The notes beneath the pieces are model-generated. The model searched no databases and was not told the DNA's origin. It saw nothing but the letters and a program-made list of their open reading frames with translations. Below are positions 35,231-45,318 of a DNA stretch of 46,924 nt, piece after piece. Position 1 is the first letter of the stretch, and the number at the start of each line of letters is the position of its first letter. Source of the DNA: Mycobacterium sp. (GTDB taxonomy: Bacteria; Actinomycetota; Actinomycetes; Mycobacteriales; Mycobacteriaceae); NCBI GenBank assembly GCA_011620645.1, contig WOYS01000095.1, forward strand, positions 67,027-113,950, read 5' to 3'. A program made the translations under genes and the position numbers.

Positions 35231-36255
35231 AGGGGAAGCGATCTGCGCCGGTGCGCGGCATCGATGAGTATCGACGCGGCAAGCAGCAGGGTGCCCGTGC
35301 CCGGACCGATGCGCCGGCGCGCAAGCGCCGCAGTGCACCCGAACGGCGGCCTCAGCGGTCGGCTCCGAAGACCACCCCGATCCGGCGGCCGGTCGACGGG
35401 CCCGCGCGACCCAAGAACGCCAGCCAGGCCAAGGCTCGCGCCAAGGCACGTAAGGCCAAGGCCCCCAAGGTTGTCCGGCTTCCGCTGCGGGAACGGCTGA
35501 TCGCCCGGCTCGCTTCCATAGAGTTCAACCCGCGGACGCTGGCCGCACGAGTGCCGTTCGTGGTGCTGATCATCGGTGCGCTCGGTCTCGGGCTCGGTGT
35601 CACGCTGTGGTTGTCCACCGATGCCGCCGAACGCTCCTACCAGCTCGGCAACTCACGCCAGCTGAATCAGGCTCTGCTGCAGCAGAAAGAGGCGCTCGAA
35701 CGCGATGTGCTTGAGGCCCAGGCGCCGCCCGCGCTGGCCGAGTCCGCGCGTGAGCTGGGCATGATCCCATCACGCGATACCGCGCATCTGGTGCAGGACC
35801 CCACCGGCGCCTGGATGGTGGTGGGCACTCCGAAACCGGCCGAGGGTGTACCGCCGCCGCCGCTGAATTCGCCGCTGCCCGATGAGCGAGCAGCCGCCCC
35901 GGCGGGTCCTGCGGCAAACGGCCCACCGGCGCCGCGGGTCGTCGACCCCCGTGAGGTGGTGGTGCGGATGCCGCCGCGGGCGCTGCCGCCCGCTGCCGCG
36001 ACACCGTTGACCGCCCCGGTCGCCCCGGTCGCCCCGGTTGCACCGTTGGCCGTCCCGGTCGATCCCGCTCCGGCCGCCGTCCCCGGGCCGATCGATCTGC
36101 TGCCCGCGCCGCTGCCCCCGCAGCCCGCACCCTCGGATGGGCTTCCGCATCTGGCGTCACCCGCACTACCCGCGCAGCCCGGACCGGTCGGCGGCCTCGA
36201 ATACGTAGCTCCCGCGCCGCCGGTCGTTCCTGAGATTCCCGGACCGCCCGCATGA
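35227..36255 (+). CDS. FtsL-like septal membrane protein, Pro-rich
   Basis: 342 residues. A very basic cytoplasmic N-terminus (about 1-100, rich in Arg, Lys and Ala) is followed by a single membrane helix ([20 protein letters not shown]) and a short coiled coil ([20 protein letters not shown]). A long Pro/Ala extracytoplasmic tail includes tandem 9-bp APV units near 36015. The topology and the position between rsmH and pbpB are those of actinobacterial FtsL. Ortholog of Rv2164c. It overlaps both neighbours by 4 bases (ATGA). Confidence in FtsL function is from context. Confidence 0.85.
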   Translation: MKGKRSAPVRGIDEYRRGKQQGARARTDAPARKRRSAPERRPQRSAPKTTPIRRPVDGPARPKNASQAKARAKARKAKAPKVVRLPLRERLIARLASIEFNPRTLAARVPFVVLIIGALGLGLGVTLWLSTDAAERSYQLGNSRQLNQALLQQKEALERDVLEAQAPPALAESARELGMIPSRDTAHLVQDPTGAWMVVGTPKPAEGVPPPPLNSPLPDERAAAPAGPAANGPPAPRVVDPREVVVRMPPRALPPAAATPLTAPVAPVAPVAPLAVPVDPAPAAVPGPIDLLPAPLPPQPAPSDGLPHLASPALPAQPGPVGGLEYVAPAPPVVPEIPGPPA

Positions 36256-38132
36256 GTCGTGCCGGCGAATCGCAGGAACACGCCGCAACCGACCGGCGAA
36301 TCCGTCGGCCGGAACCTCAGACAGGTTTGCGTAGTTCATCTTTCGTGTTCCGGCACCGGGCCGGGAACGTCGTCATCTTCCTGGTGCTGGTGGTGGCCGC
36401 CGCGCAGCTGTTCAACCTGCAGGTCTCGAATGCCGCCGGTCTGCGCGCCGAGGCGGCGGGTCAGCTCAAGGTGACCGATGTGCAGAAAGCTGTGCGCGGC
36501 AGCATCGTCGACCGTAATGACAACAAACTCGCCTTTACCATCGAGGCCAGGGCGCTGACCTTCCAGCCCGTCAAGGTTCGCAAGCTTCTGGAGGAGGCCA
36601 AGGCTAAGGATCCCGACGAGCCCGACCCGGACACCCTGTTCCGCGAGATCGCGGCCGAGATCGCCACCCGGCTCAACAACCGGCCCGACGCGAAAACCGT
36701 CCTGGCCAAACTCACCAGCAGGGACTCGTTCGCCTACCTGGCCCGCGCGGTCGACCCGGCCGTCGCCGAGGCGATCACGGCCAAGTTTCCCGAGGTCGGT
36801 TCGGAGCGCCAGGACATCCGCCAATACCCGGGTGGCTCATTGGCCGCCAACATTGTGGGCGGTATCGACTGGGATGGCCACGGTCTGCTCGGTCTGGAAG
36901 ACTCGATGGACTCCAGGCTGGCGGGCACCGACGGTTCGGTCACCTATGACCGCGGCTCCGACGGTGTGATGATCCCGGGCAGCATGCGCAACCGCCACGA
37001 GGCGGTCGACGGTTCGACCGTGCAACTGACCCTGGACGACGATATCCAGTTCTACGTGCAGCAGCAGGTGCAGCTGGCCAAGGATGCCTCCGGTGCCGAC
37101 AACCTCTCGGCGGTGGTGTTGGACGCCAAAACCGGTGAGGTGCTGGCGATGTCGAACGACAACACGTTCGACCCCTCACAGGACATCGGTCGGCAGACCA
37201 ATCGTCAGATGGGTAACCCCGCGGTCGCCTCACCGTTCGAACCGGGTTCGGTGAACAAGATCGTCACCGCCGCAACGGCCATCGAGATGCGGCTGACCAA
37301 TCCCGATGAGGTGCTGGCCGTTCCGGGTTCGATCGACATGGGCGGTGTGACGGTGAAGGACGCCTGGAACCACGGCGTCGCCGCCTACACGACGACCGGT
37401 GTCTTCGGTAAGTCGTCCAATGTCGGCACCCTGATGCTGGCCCAGCGGATCGGACCGGAACGTTTTGCCGAGATGCTCACCAAGTTCGGTCTCGGCGAAC
37501 GCACCGGCGTCGGGTTGCCGGGGGAGAGCGCGGGCCTGGTGCCGCCCATCGATCAGTGGTCGGGCAGCTCCTTTGCCAACCTGCCTATCGGACAGGGTCT
37601 TTCGATGACCTTGCTGCAGATGACGGGCATGTTCCAGACCGTCGCCAACGACGGTGTGCGGATACCGCCGCGAATCATCAAGACCACCGTCGCCGCCGAC
37701 GGCACCCGCACCCCCGAAGAATCTCCCGAACCCATCAGGGTGGTGTCACCGGAGACCGCGGTCACGGTGCGCAACATGCTGCGCGCCACCGTGCAACGCG
37801 ACCCGCGCGGCGTACAGCAGGGCACCGGCTGGCAGGCCGCCGTCGAGGGCTACCAGATTGCGGGCAAGACCGGCACCGCCCAGCAGATCAACCCGAACTG
37901 CGGCTGCTACTACGACGACCACTACTGGATCACCTTCGCCGGTATGGCCCCCTCGGACGATCCCCGCTACGTCATCGGCATCATGGGCGACAACCCACAC
38001 CGTACGGCCGAAGGTCAGCCGGGCACCACCATGGCCCCGCTGTTCCACAACATCGCCGCCTGGCTGCTGCAGCGTGAGAACGTGCCGCTCTCGGCGGATC
38101 CTGGTCCACCGCTGACGCTGGTGGCCGAGTGA
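36252..38132 (+). CDS. pbpB: Septal penicillin-binding protein (class B), FtsI
   Basis: 626-residue class B transpeptidase for septal peptidoglycan. A short cytoplasmic N-terminus and one membrane helix (NVVIFLVLVVAAAQLFNL, about 39-56) lead to the dimerisation domain and the transpeptidase domain. The active-site motifs are SVNK (SxxK) in PFEPGSVNKIV, SSN in FGKSSNVGT and KTG in AGKTGTAQ. It works with FtsW from the same operon. ATGA overlap with the FtsL-like gene. Ortholog of Rv2163c. murE follows after a 68-base gap, the largest in this operon apart from the murD site. Confidence 0.95.
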   Translation: MSRAGESQEHAATDRRIRRPEPQTGLRSSSFVFRHRAGNVVIFLVLVVAAAQLFNLQVSNAAGLRAEAAGQLKVTDVQKAVRGSIVDRNDNKLAFTIEARALTFQPVKVRKLLEEAKAKDPDEPDPDTLFREIAAEIATRLNNRPDAKTVLAKLTSRDSFAYLARAVDPAVAEAITAKFPEVGSERQDIRQYPGGSLAANIVGGIDWDGHGLLGLEDSMDSRLAGTDGSVTYDRGSDGVMIPGSMRNRHEAVDGSTVQLTLDDDIQFYVQQQVQLAKDASGADNLSAVVLDAKTGEVLAMSNDNTFDPSQDIGRQTNRQMGNPAVASPFEPGSVNKIVTAATAIEMRLTNPDEVLAVPGSIDMGGVTVKDAWNHGVAAYTTTGVFGKSSNVGTLMLAQRIGPERFAEMLTKFGLGERTGVGLPGESAGLVPPIDQWSGSSFANLPIGQGLSMTLLQMTGMFQTVANDGVRIPPRIIKTTVAADGTRTPEESPEPIRVVSPETAVTVRNMLRATVQRDPRGVQQGTGWQAAVEGYQIAGKTGTAQQINPNCGCYYDDHYWITFAGMAPSDDPRYVIGIMGDNPHRTAEGQPGTTMAPLFHNIAAWLLQRENVPLSADPGPPLTLVAE

Positions 38133-38185
38133 GTGGCACTGCCTGAAGGTTCACTGTGTCGCGTGGATCCGATTCTGCTGCCCGG

Positions 38186-38191
38186 TACTGT
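38186..38191 (+). promoter_or_regulatory. Possible internal -10 box before murE
   Basis: TACTGT lies 9 nt before the murE ATG in the only sizeable gap between pbpB and murF. It could drive an internal transcript with a very short leader. No -35 is obvious. Confidence 0.3.
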
Positions 38192-38200
38192 GGCAAGGCC

Positions 38201-39754
38201 ATGAAACTGCGTCCCTCCCATCCCGCCGGTGAGCTGCTCGGGCGGCTGGCCGAGCGGATCGGAGTCCAATCCGGCAGCGCCGGTACCCGGGTCACCGGAG
38301 TGACGCTGCGCAGCCAGGACGTCCTGCCGGGGGATCTGTTCGCCGCGCTGCCCGGCGTATCCGCACACGGAGCCCGGTTCGCCGCCGAGGCCGCCGCGGC
38401 CGGTGCGGTTGCCGTGCTGACCGATCCGGCCGGTGCCGAACAGTTGCCAGCCGATCTCGGCGCGCCGATACTGGTGTATCCGGACCCGCGCGCGGTGCTC
38501 GGTGTACTGGCCGCCGACGTCTACGGAAACCCGTCCCGGTCGCTGCGGGTCGTCGGTGTCACCGGTACTTCCGGCAAGACCACCACCACTTATCTCGTCG
38601 AGGCGGGGCTGCGGGCCGCCGGACGGATCGCGGGTCTGATCGGGACCGTCGGGATCCGCATCGACGGCCGCGATGAGCCCAGCGCGCTGACCACGCCGGA
38701 AGCGCCCGATCTGCAGGCGCTGCTCGCGGTCATGCTGGAACGCGGTGTGGACACCGTCGTGATGGAGGTTTCCAGCCACGCGCTGACGCTGGGCCGGGTG
38801 GACGGGACCGTCTTCGAGGCCGGCGGTTTCACCAATCTGTCCCGCGATCATCTCGACTTTCATCCGACGATGGACGACTATCTGGACGCGAAGGCCCGGC
38901 TGTTCGAACCGGACTCGCCGACCCACGCCGCACATGCGGTGGTGTGCGTCGACGATGACTGGGGCCGCAAGATCGCGGCCCGATCCCGGTCGGCGGTGCG
39001 GGTCAGCGCAAGCGGCGCGGACGTGGACTGGCGGATCGAGGCGGTGCGCGCGGTGGGTCGGGGCGGTCAGGAGTTCGTCGCCGTCGACCCCGCCGGTGTG
39101 CACCACACGCTGCGGATCGGTCTGCCCGGGCACTACAACATCGCCAACGCGCTGCTGGCGGTGGCGTTACTCGATGTGGTCGGGGTGTCGCCCGAGCAGA
39201 GCGCGCCCGGCCTGAGCGCGGCGGCCGTGCCCGGCAGGCTGGAGGCCGTCGAGGGTGCCCAGGATTTCCTGGCGCTGGTCGATTACGCGCACAAGCCGGG
39301 GGCGTTGGAAGCGGTGCTGCAGACACTGCGGGATCAGCAACACGGAACCGGCGGGCCGGAGCGCAGCGACCCGGGGAATCGACACCGCAGGATCGCGGTG
39401 GTGTTCGGTGCCGGCGGAAACCGTGATATCGGTAAACGCGAGCCGATGGGCCGGGTCGCCGCCGAACTGGCCGATCTGGTGGTCATCACCGATGATAATC
39501 CGCGCGACGAGGACCCGGCTGCGATCCGGGCCGCCGTGCTGGCCGGTGCGGCCGGACATGCCGCCGAAGTCGTCGAGATCGGGGATCGCCGCGCCGCCAT
39601 CGACTTCGCCGTCGCCTGGGCCCGCACCGGGGATGTGGTGCTGATCGCCGGTAAGGGCCATGAGTCGGGGCAGACCAGTCGCGGCGCCACCCGCCCGTTC
39701 GATGACCGGCTGGAACTGGCGGATGCGCTGGCGGCACTGCGGCGGAGCCGATGA
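38201..39754 (+). CDS. murE: UDP-MurNAc-tripeptide synthetase (meso-DAP adding) MurE
   Basis: 517 residues. ATP-binding [15 protein letters not shown] (about 120-134), the tripeptide site TTPEAPDLQ and the DNPRDEDP motif, diagnostic for meso-diaminopimelate addition, are present. The ATG at 38201 is chosen over the longer frame from 38156 because the latter has no family-like sequence. Between the Mur central and C-terminal domains an extra stretch ([14 protein letters not shown]) comes from the in-frame 30-bp dispersed element; the tuberculosis enzyme seems to lack it. murF overlaps by 4 bases. Ortholog of Rv2158c. Confidence 0.95.
   Translation: MKLRPSHPAGELLGRLAERIGVQSGSAGTRVTGVTLRSQDVLPGDLFAALPGVSAHGARFAAEAAAAGAVAVLTDPAGAEQLPADLGAPILVYPDPRAVLGVLAADVYGNPSRSLRVVGVTGTSGKTTTTYLVEAGLRAAGRIAGLIGTVGIRIDGRDEPSALTTPEAPDLQALLAVMLERGVDTVVMEVSSHALTLGRVDGTVFEAGGFTNLSRDHLDFHPTMDDYLDAKARLFEPDSPTHAAHAVVCVDDDWGRKIAARSRSAVRVSASGADVDWRIEAVRAVGRGGQEFVAVDPAGVHHTLRIGLPGHYNIANALLAVALLDVVGVSPEQSAPGLSAAAVPGRLEAVEGAQDFLALVDYAHKPGALEAVLQTLRDQQHGTGGPERSDPGNRHRRIAVVFGAGGNRDIGKREPMGRVAAELADLVVITDDNPRDEDPAAIRAAVLAGAAGHAAEVVEIGDRRAAIDFAVAWARTGDVVLIAGKGHESGQTSRGATRPFDDRLELADALAALRRSR
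39350..39379 (+). repeat. 30-bp dispersed element, in frame in murE
   Basis: Differs at one base from the copy at 11969-11998. It contributes about ten residues ([10 protein letters not shown]) to MurE just before the conserved [14 protein letters not shown] strand. Partial relatives are at 2998-3017 and 25249-25267. Confidence 0.8.
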
Positions 39755-41241
39755 TCGCGCTGACACTGGCACAGGTCGCCGAGATCGTCGGCGGCGAGCT
39801 TTCCGGTATCGCCCCGGCCGAGGCCGCCACGCTGCGGATCACCGGCACCGTCGAGTTCGACTCCCGGGCGCTCACCCCGGGCGGGCTGTTCCTGGCATTA
39901 CCCGGGGCGCGATCCGACGGTCACGATTTTGCGGCCGATGCGGTGGCCGCGGGCGCGGTCGCAGTGCTTGCCGCGCGCCCGGTCGGGGTGCCCGCAATCG
40001 TCGCGCCTGCCGTCGAACATCGCGACACCGGCTCCGGCGCCCTCGAGCATGATGACGCCGTCGGGTCCGGTGCCGCGGTGCTGGCCGCGCTGGCCAAGCT
40101 GGCGGGCGCGGTGGCCACCGAGTTGGTGGCCGGCGGACTGCGGATCATCGGTGTCACCGGTTCGTCGGGCAAGACATCGACCAAGGATCTGCTCGCAGCG
40201 GTGCTGGCGCCGCTCGGTGAGGTGGTGGCACCGCCGGGGTCCTTTAACAACGAGCTCGGTCATCCGTGGACGGTGCTGCGGTCCACCGCCGACACCGACT
40301 TTCTGATCCTGGAGATGTCTGCCCGCCATCCCGGGAACATTGCGGCACTGGCAGCCATAGCGACACCGTCGATCGGTGTGGTGCTCAACGTCGGCACCGC
40401 CCATATCGGTGAGTTCGGTTCGCGGGAGATCATTGCGGCTACGAAATCTGAACTACCCCAAGCTGTTCCGGAGTCGGCTGTGGTGATTCTCAACGCCGAT
40501 GATGCGGCGGTCGCCGCGATGTCCGAGCAGACGGCGGCGCGCGTGGTGCGGGTGTCGCGCAACCCCGGCGCCGACATCTGGTCGGGCGACGAGACGCTCG
40601 ACGAATTGGCCCGCCCGCGTTTCACGCTGCACGCCCCCGGTGGGGCGGTCGATGTCGCGCTGGCCGTGCACGGCGAGCATCAGGTGTCCAATGCGCTGTG
40701 CGCGGCGGCGGTGGCACTGGAATGCGGCGCGAGCCTGGAGCAGGTGGCCGCGGCGCTGGCCGGCGCGGGCCCGGTCTCGGCGCGGCGGATGCATGTCAGC
40801 ACCCGTTCCGATGGCGTCACGGTGATCAACGACGCGTACAACGCCAACCCGGACTCGATGGCGGCAGGATTGAAGGCGCTGGCCTGGATGGCGCGGTCCG
40901 GTAGCGATGGGAAACGCCGTAGCTGGGCCGTCCTCGGTGAGATGGCCGAACTCGGCGAGGACTCGATAACCGAACACGATCGCATAGGCCGGTTCGCGGT
41001 GCGCTTAGATGTCTCTCGACTCATAGTCGTGGGAACCGGGAGGTCGATGAGCGCCATGCAGCAGGGGGCGGTGATGGAAGGGTCGTGGGGCAGCGAGGCT
41101 GTACTGGTGCCCGACGTCGATGCCGCCTTCGCTTTGCTGCAGGCCGAGTTGGCCGAGGGAGACGTTGTGCTGGTGAAAGCCTCGAACGCGGCCGGGTTGG
41201 GCGCACTGGCCGATCTGCTCGCTGAGCAGGGAGGTTCGTAG
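39751..41241 (+). CDS. murF: UDP-MurNAc-pentapeptide synthetase MurF
   Basis: 496 residues. It adds D-Ala-D-Ala to the UDP-MurNAc tripeptide. The ATP loop [19 protein letters not shown] (about 133-151), the central [11 protein letters not shown] and the late [16 protein letters not shown] segment are typical of MurF. The ATG overlaps murE by 4 bases; mraY begins 2 bases after its stop. Ortholog of Rv2157c. Confidence 0.95.
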   Translation: MIALTLAQVAEIVGGELSGIAPAEAATLRITGTVEFDSRALTPGGLFLALPGARSDGHDFAADAVAAGAVAVLAARPVGVPAIVAPAVEHRDTGSGALEHDDAVGSGAAVLAALAKLAGAVATELVAGGLRIIGVTGSSGKTSTKDLLAAVLAPLGEVVAPPGSFNNELGHPWTVLRSTADTDFLILEMSARHPGNIAALAAIATPSIGVVLNVGTAHIGEFGSREIIAATKSELPQAVPESAVVILNADDAAVAAMSEQTAARVVRVSRNPGADIWSGDETLDELARPRFTLHAPGGAVDVALAVHGEHQVSNALCAAAVALECGASLEQVAAALAGAGPVSARRMHVSTRSDGVTVINDAYNANPDSMAAGLKALAWMARSGSDGKRRSWAVLGEMAELGEDSITEHDRIGRFAVRLDVSRLIVVGTGRSMSAMQQGAVMEGSWGSEAVLVPDVDAAFALLQAELAEGDVVLVKASNAAGLGALADLLAEQGGS

Positions 41242-41243
41242 CG

Positions 41244-42323
41244 GTGAAGCAGGTCCTGTTCGCGGTCGCGATCGCGCTGGCGGTCTCGATCATCCTGACA
41301 CCCGTGCTGATCCGGCTGTTCACCAAGCAGGGGTTCGGCCAGGAGATCCGCGAGGACGGTCCGCCGAGCCATCAGAAGAAGCGCGGCACCCCCTCGATGG
41401 GCGGTGTGGCGATCGTCGCCGGCATCTGGGCCGGCTACCTGGGCACCCACCTCGTCGGGCTGGCTTTCGACGGTGAGGGTCCCTCCGCGTCGGGGATGCT
41501 GGTGCTCGGTCTGGCCACCGCGCTGGCGATCGTCGGGTTCATCGACGACTCGATCAAGATCCGCCGGTCCCGCAACCTGGGCCTGAACAAGACCGCCAAG
41601 ACCGTCGGGCAGCTGACGGCCGCAGTGCTGTTTGGAGTGCTGGTGCTGCAGTTCGGCAACGCCGAGGGGCTCACCCCGGGCAGCGCCCAGCTGTCCTATG
41701 TACGCGAGATCGCCACCGTCACCCTGGCGCCGCTGGTGTTCGTGGTGTTCGTGGTGGTGCTCGTCAGCGCCTGGTCGAATGCGGTGAACCTCACCGACGG
41801 CCTGGACGGCCTGGCCGCAGGTGCGATGGCAATGGTCAGCGCCGCGTATGTGCTCATCACGTTCTGGCAGTACCGCAATGCCTGTGCGACCAGCCCCGGA
41901 CTGGGTTGCTACAACGTGCGGGACCCGCTGGATCTGGCGCTGGTCGCGGCGGCCACCGCGGGCGCCTGCATCGGCTTCCTGTGGTGGAATGCCGCCCCCG
42001 CCAAGATCTTCATGGGCGATACCGGATCCCTGGCCCTCGGCGGCATCATCGCCGGTCTGTCGGTGACCAGCCGGACCGAGATCCTCGCGGTCGTGCTGGG
42101 CGCGCTGTTCGTGGCCGAGGTGACCTCGGTGGTGGTGCAGATTCTGGCCTTCCGGACGACCGGGCGCCGGGTGTTCCGGATGGCGCCGTTCCACCACCAC
42201 TTCGAGCTGGTGGGCTGGGCGGAGACGACGGTGATCATCCGGTTCTGGCTTCTCACCGCAATTGCGTGCGGTCTGGGTGTGGCGTTGTTCTACGGCGAAT
42301 GGCTGAGCATCGTCGGCGCGTAG
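41244..42323 (+). CDS. mraY: Phospho-MurNAc-pentapeptide transferase MraY
   Basis: 359-residue membrane enzyme with ten helices. It moves phospho-MurNAc-pentapeptide to undecaprenyl/decaprenyl phosphate to make lipid I. Conserved features are [19 protein letters not shown] Asp pair, [12 protein letters not shown] and HHHFELVGW. It starts at GTG. The final residues and stop lie within the first copy of the 30-bp tandem repeat. It should be followed by murD but is not. Ortholog of Rv2156c. Confidence 0.95.
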   Translation: MKQVLFAVAIALAVSIILTPVLIRLFTKQGFGQEIREDGPPSHQKKRGTPSMGGVAIVAGIWAGYLGTHLVGLAFDGEGPSASGMLVLGLATALAIVGFIDDSIKIRRSRNLGLNKTAKTVGQLTAAVLFGVLVLQFGNAEGLTPGSAQLSYVREIATVTLAPLVFVVFVVVLVSAWSNAVNLTDGLDGLAAGAMAMVSAAYVLITFWQYRNACATSPGLGCYNVRDPLDLALVAAATAGACIGFLWWNAAPAKIFMGDTGSLALGGIIAGLSVTSRTEILAVVLGALFVAEVTSVVVQILAFRTTGRRVFRMAPFHHHFELVGWAETTVIIRFWLLTAIACGLGVALFYGEWLSIVGA

Positions 42324-42390
42324 GCGCCGCGGTCGGCCGTAGTCGGCGCGTAGGCGCCGCGGTCGGCCGTAGTCGGCGCGTAGGCCGCGG
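42312..42390 (+). repeat. 30-bp tandem repeat at the murD position
   Basis: A 30-base unit starting GTCGGCGCGTAGGCGCCGCG is present at 42312-42341 and 42342-42371, with a third partial copy from 42372. The first copy begins inside the mraY coding end and contains its TAG stop. It forms one edge of the region where murD is missing. Confidence 0.92.
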
Positions 42391-42396
42391 CCTTCG

Positions 42397-42456
42397 CCGA
42401 GACACCCGAAATGGCTGCTTCTATGGCGGTCGCGACGACCATTTCGCGTGTCTCGG
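42397..42456. repeat. 60-bp inverted-repeat element
   Basis: Arms CCGAGACACCCGAAATGG (42397-42414) and CCATTTCGCGTGTCTCGG (42439-42456) pair at 17 of 18 positions around a 24-base centre. It is the better-preserved relative of 6206-6265. It lies in the mraY-ftsW gap. Confidence 0.9.
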
Positions 42457-42586
42457 AATAGCTGGCATCTTCTGTCGGGCGACACGCCCCCGATATCCGG
42501 TCCGGGCGGCGCGGGACGGGGGAGGATTCTGGGGTGCAGGGGACTAGTGGGGCTGGCGTGACGCCTGTGACTCTGATGAGTGGCGG

Positions 42587-44197
42587 GTGAAGAATCTGCT
42601 GACCACGGTGCGGTCGCGGTTGCGGCGCTCCGACACATCCGACGGAGCCGACACTCCGAAAAAAGCCGCCAGCGTCCCTTCGGCGCAGCCGCGCACCCGG
42701 TTCGGCGTCTGGCTGAGCCGGCCGATGACGTCATTCCACCTGATCATCGCGGTGGCCGGCATTCTGGTCACGCTCGGACTGATCATGGTGCTGTCCGCGT
42801 CCGGGGTCTACTCCTACGACGAGGGCGGCTCGCCATGGACGGTGTTCGCCAAGCAGGTGCTCTGGACCCTGGTCGGCCTGGTGCTGTTCTACATCGCGCT
42901 GCGCATGCCGATATCGCTGATGCGCAAGCTCGCCTTCCCCGGGTTCGCGTTCAGCGTCGTGCTGCTGGTGCTCGTGCTCGTCCCGGGAATCGGCAAGATA
43001 GCCAACGGTTCCCGAGGGTGGTTCGTGTTCGGCGGATTCTCGATGCAGCCTTCGGAGCTGGCGAAGATCGCGTTCGCCATCTGGGGTGCACACCTGCTGG
43101 CGGCACGCCGGATGGAACAGGCGAACCTTCGCGAGATGCTGATTCCGCTGGTGCCCGCTGCCGGGCTGGCGCTGACGCTCATCGTCATGCAGCCCGACCT
43201 CGGGCAGACCGTCTCGCTGAGCATCATCGTGCTCGGCCTGCTCTGGTACGCAGGCCTTCCGTTGCGGGTGTTCGTCAGTTCGCTCGCCGCGGTGACGGTG
43301 GCCGCCGGTGTGCTCGCGGTATCAGCGGGTTATCGCTCCGACCGGGTGCAGTCCTGGCTCAACCCGATGGCCGATCCCGGCGGAGCCGGCTATCAGGCGC
43401 GACAGGCGCGCTACGCACTGGCCAACGGCGGTGTGTTCGGTGACGGCCTCGGCCAGGGCAGCGCCAAGTACAACTACCTGCCCAACGCCCACAATGACTT
43501 CATCTTCGCCATCATCGGCGAGGAACTCGGCTACATCGGTGCGGCGGGTCTGCTGGGCCTGTTCGGCCTGTTCGCTTACACCGGCATGCGCATCGCGCGC
43601 CGCTCGGCCGACCCGTTCCTGCGTCTGCTGACCGCGACGGTGACGCTGTGGGTGATCGGGCAGGCCTTCATCAACGTCGGCTACGTGGTCGGGCTGCTTC
43701 CGGTCACCGGGCTGCAGTTGCCGCTGATATCCGCCGGCGGAACGTCCACGGCGACGACCATGCTGATTCTCGGTGTGATCACCAACGCGGCCCGCCACGA
43801 ACCCGAGGCGGTGGCCGCGCTCCGGGCAGGCCGCGATGACCGCGTCAACAAGATTCTGCGGCTACCGCTGCCCCAGCCTTATGTGCCCAGCCGACTCGAG
43901 GTGGCCCGTGACCGGCTGCGGACCAAGGACGCCAAGGCTATCAAGCGGGCACCTGCAAAAGCGGCCGTAAAGGCCGCCGAGAAAAGCAGAGCCAAGCAGG
44001 CCCGGAAGTCCTCGGCTGGTGAACAGCGCCGAACTGCCCATCCGGACGAAAGGGCGGCAAGGCGCGCAGGGCATCATGGAGATGGTCGAAGCTCCGGCCG
44101 GCCGGTGAAGGCTGCGCGCCGGGGGCAGCCATCAGAGCAGCAGGGGCGCAGTCAACAGGGGCGAGCCCGGTCATTGGAAGGTCAGCGTTACGGGTGA
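42587..44197 (+). CDS. ftsW: Septal peptidoglycan polymerase FtsW (SEDS)
   Basis: 536 residues. It has ten membrane helices and SEDS motifs: [28 protein letters not shown] and [16 protein letters not shown], with a basic C-terminal tail of about 110 residues. It polymerises septal glycan together with PbpB. The GTG start is suggested by the length of the N-terminus before [16 protein letters not shown]; its ribosome-binding site is weak (GAGTGG). It is separated from mraY by 263 bases with repeats instead of murD. It overlaps murG (GTGA). Ortholog of Rv2154c. Confidence 0.94.
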   Translation: MKNLLTTVRSRLRRSDTSDGADTPKKAASVPSAQPRTRFGVWLSRPMTSFHLIIAVAGILVTLGLIMVLSASGVYSYDEGGSPWTVFAKQVLWTLVGLVLFYIALRMPISLMRKLAFPGFAFSVVLLVLVLVPGIGKIANGSRGWFVFGGFSMQPSELAKIAFAIWGAHLLAARRMEQANLREMLIPLVPAAGLALTLIVMQPDLGQTVSLSIIVLGLLWYAGLPLRVFVSSLAAVTVAAGVLAVSAGYRSDRVQSWLNPMADPGGAGYQARQARYALANGGVFGDGLGQGSAKYNYLPNAHNDFIFAIIGEELGYIGAAGLLGLFGLFAYTGMRIARRSADPFLRLLTATVTLWVIGQAFINVGYVVGLLPVTGLQLPLISAGGTSTATTMLILGVITNAARHEPEAVAALRAGRDDRVNKILRLPLPQPYVPSRLEVARDRLRTKDAKAIKRAPAKAAVKAAEKSRAKQARKSSAGEQRRTAHPDERAARRAGHHGDGRSSGRPVKAARRGQPSEQQGRSQQGRARSLEGQRYG

Positions 44198-45318
44198 GCA
44201 CCATATCGGTCGTTCTGGCAGGGGGCGGCACAGCGGGGCACGTAGAACCCGCGATGGCTGTGGCCGATGCACTGACCGAGTTGGACCCGCAGGTACGAAT
44301 CACGGCGCTGGGCACCGCGCGGGGCCTGGAAACCCGGCTGGTCCCCGAGCGCGGCTACGACCTGCAGCTCATCACCCCGGTGCCGCTGCCACGCAAACCA
44401 TCCGCGGATCTGCTGCGGTTGCCGTTTCGGGTGCGCACCGCGGTCCGGCAGACCAGGGCGGTGTTCGACTCCGTGGATGTCGACGTGGTCATCGGGTTCG
44501 GCGGCTATGTCGCGGTGCCCGCCTATCTGGCCGCCCGGCGCGGACTGCGCAGGCCGCGGGTCCCAGTGGTGATCCACGAGGCCAATGCCAGCTCAGGCTG
44601 GGCGAACCGGCTCGGTAGTCGCACCGCACAGCGCGTGCTCTCCGCGGTACCCGACCCCGGTCTCGGTGAGGTCGAGGTGGTCGGCGTACCAGTGCGCGCC
44701 AGCATCACCGCTCTGGACCGGGCCGCGTTGCGAGCGGAGGCCCGTGCGGCATTCGGATTCGCTGACGATGCCCGGGTGCTGCTGGTTTTCGGCGGATCCC
44801 AGGGTGCCCAGTCGATCAACCGCGCCGTCTCCGGTGTGGCGGAAGAGCTTGCTGCCAAGGGTATTTCGGTGCTACACGCGCACGGCCCGAAGAACACCCT
44901 GGAACTGCCCGAGCCATCAGGTGCGCCCTATCTCGCGGTGCCCTACCTGGACCGGATGGACCTGGCTTACGCCGCAGCCGATCTGGCGATCTGTCGGTCC
45001 GGTGCGATGACGGTCGCCGAGGTCAGTGCGGTCGGCCTGCCCGCGGTCTATGTGCCGTTGCCGATCGGCAACGGGGAACAGCGGCTCAATGCGCTGCCGG
45101 TCGTCGATGCCGGTGGCGGACTGCTGATCGATGACGCCGACCTGTCGCCGTCGCTGATCGCCGAGACCGTGGTGCCGGTGCTCGCCGACACCGATCGGCT
45201 GCAGCGGATGGCCACGGCCGCGGCGCTGGCCGGGCACCGTGACGCCGCCCGCCGGGTGGCCGAGGTGGTGCTCGAGGTGGCAAGGCAGGGTCGTGCGGAC
45301 CGAAAGAGACTGCGGTGA
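44194..45318 (+). CDS. murG: UDP-GlcNAc transferase MurG
   Basis: 374-residue GT-B (GT28) enzyme on the inner membrane face. It adds GlcNAc to lipid I to form lipid [20 protein letters not shown] near the N-terminus (Ala replacing the usual second Gly, as in other mycobacteria), [24 protein letters not shown] and [11 protein letters not shown] are present. GTG start overlaps the ftsW stop by 4 bases, and its own stop overlaps murC. Ortholog of Rv2153c. Confidence 0.95.
   Translation: MSTISVVLAGGGTAGHVEPAMAVADALTELDPQVRITALGTARGLETRLVPERGYDLQLITPVPLPRKPSADLLRLPFRVRTAVRQTRAVFDSVDVDVVIGFGGYVAVPAYLAARRGLRRPRVPVVIHEANASSGWANRLGSRTAQRVLSAVPDPGLGEVEVVGVPVRASITALDRAALRAEARAAFGFADDARVLLVFGGSQGAQSINRAVSGVAEELAAKGISVLHAHGPKNTLELPEPSGAPYLAVPYLDRMDLAYAAADLAICRSGAMTVAEVSAVGLPAVYVPLPIGNGEQRLNALPVVDAGGGLLIDDADLSPSLIAETVVPVLADTDRLQRMATAAALAGHRDAARRVAEVVLEVARQGRADRKRLR

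Noticed and set aside
42457..42586. Remnant of murD C-terminus before ftsW
   Set aside because: No reading frame gives MurD-like sequence; frames are interrupted by stops.
40680..42734. 684-codon open frame antisense to murF-mraY
   Set aside because: It is a high-GC shadow of murF and mraY, rich in Arg, Pro and His, with no domain and a repeat-encoded RRLRADYG stretch; the plus-strand genes explain it.
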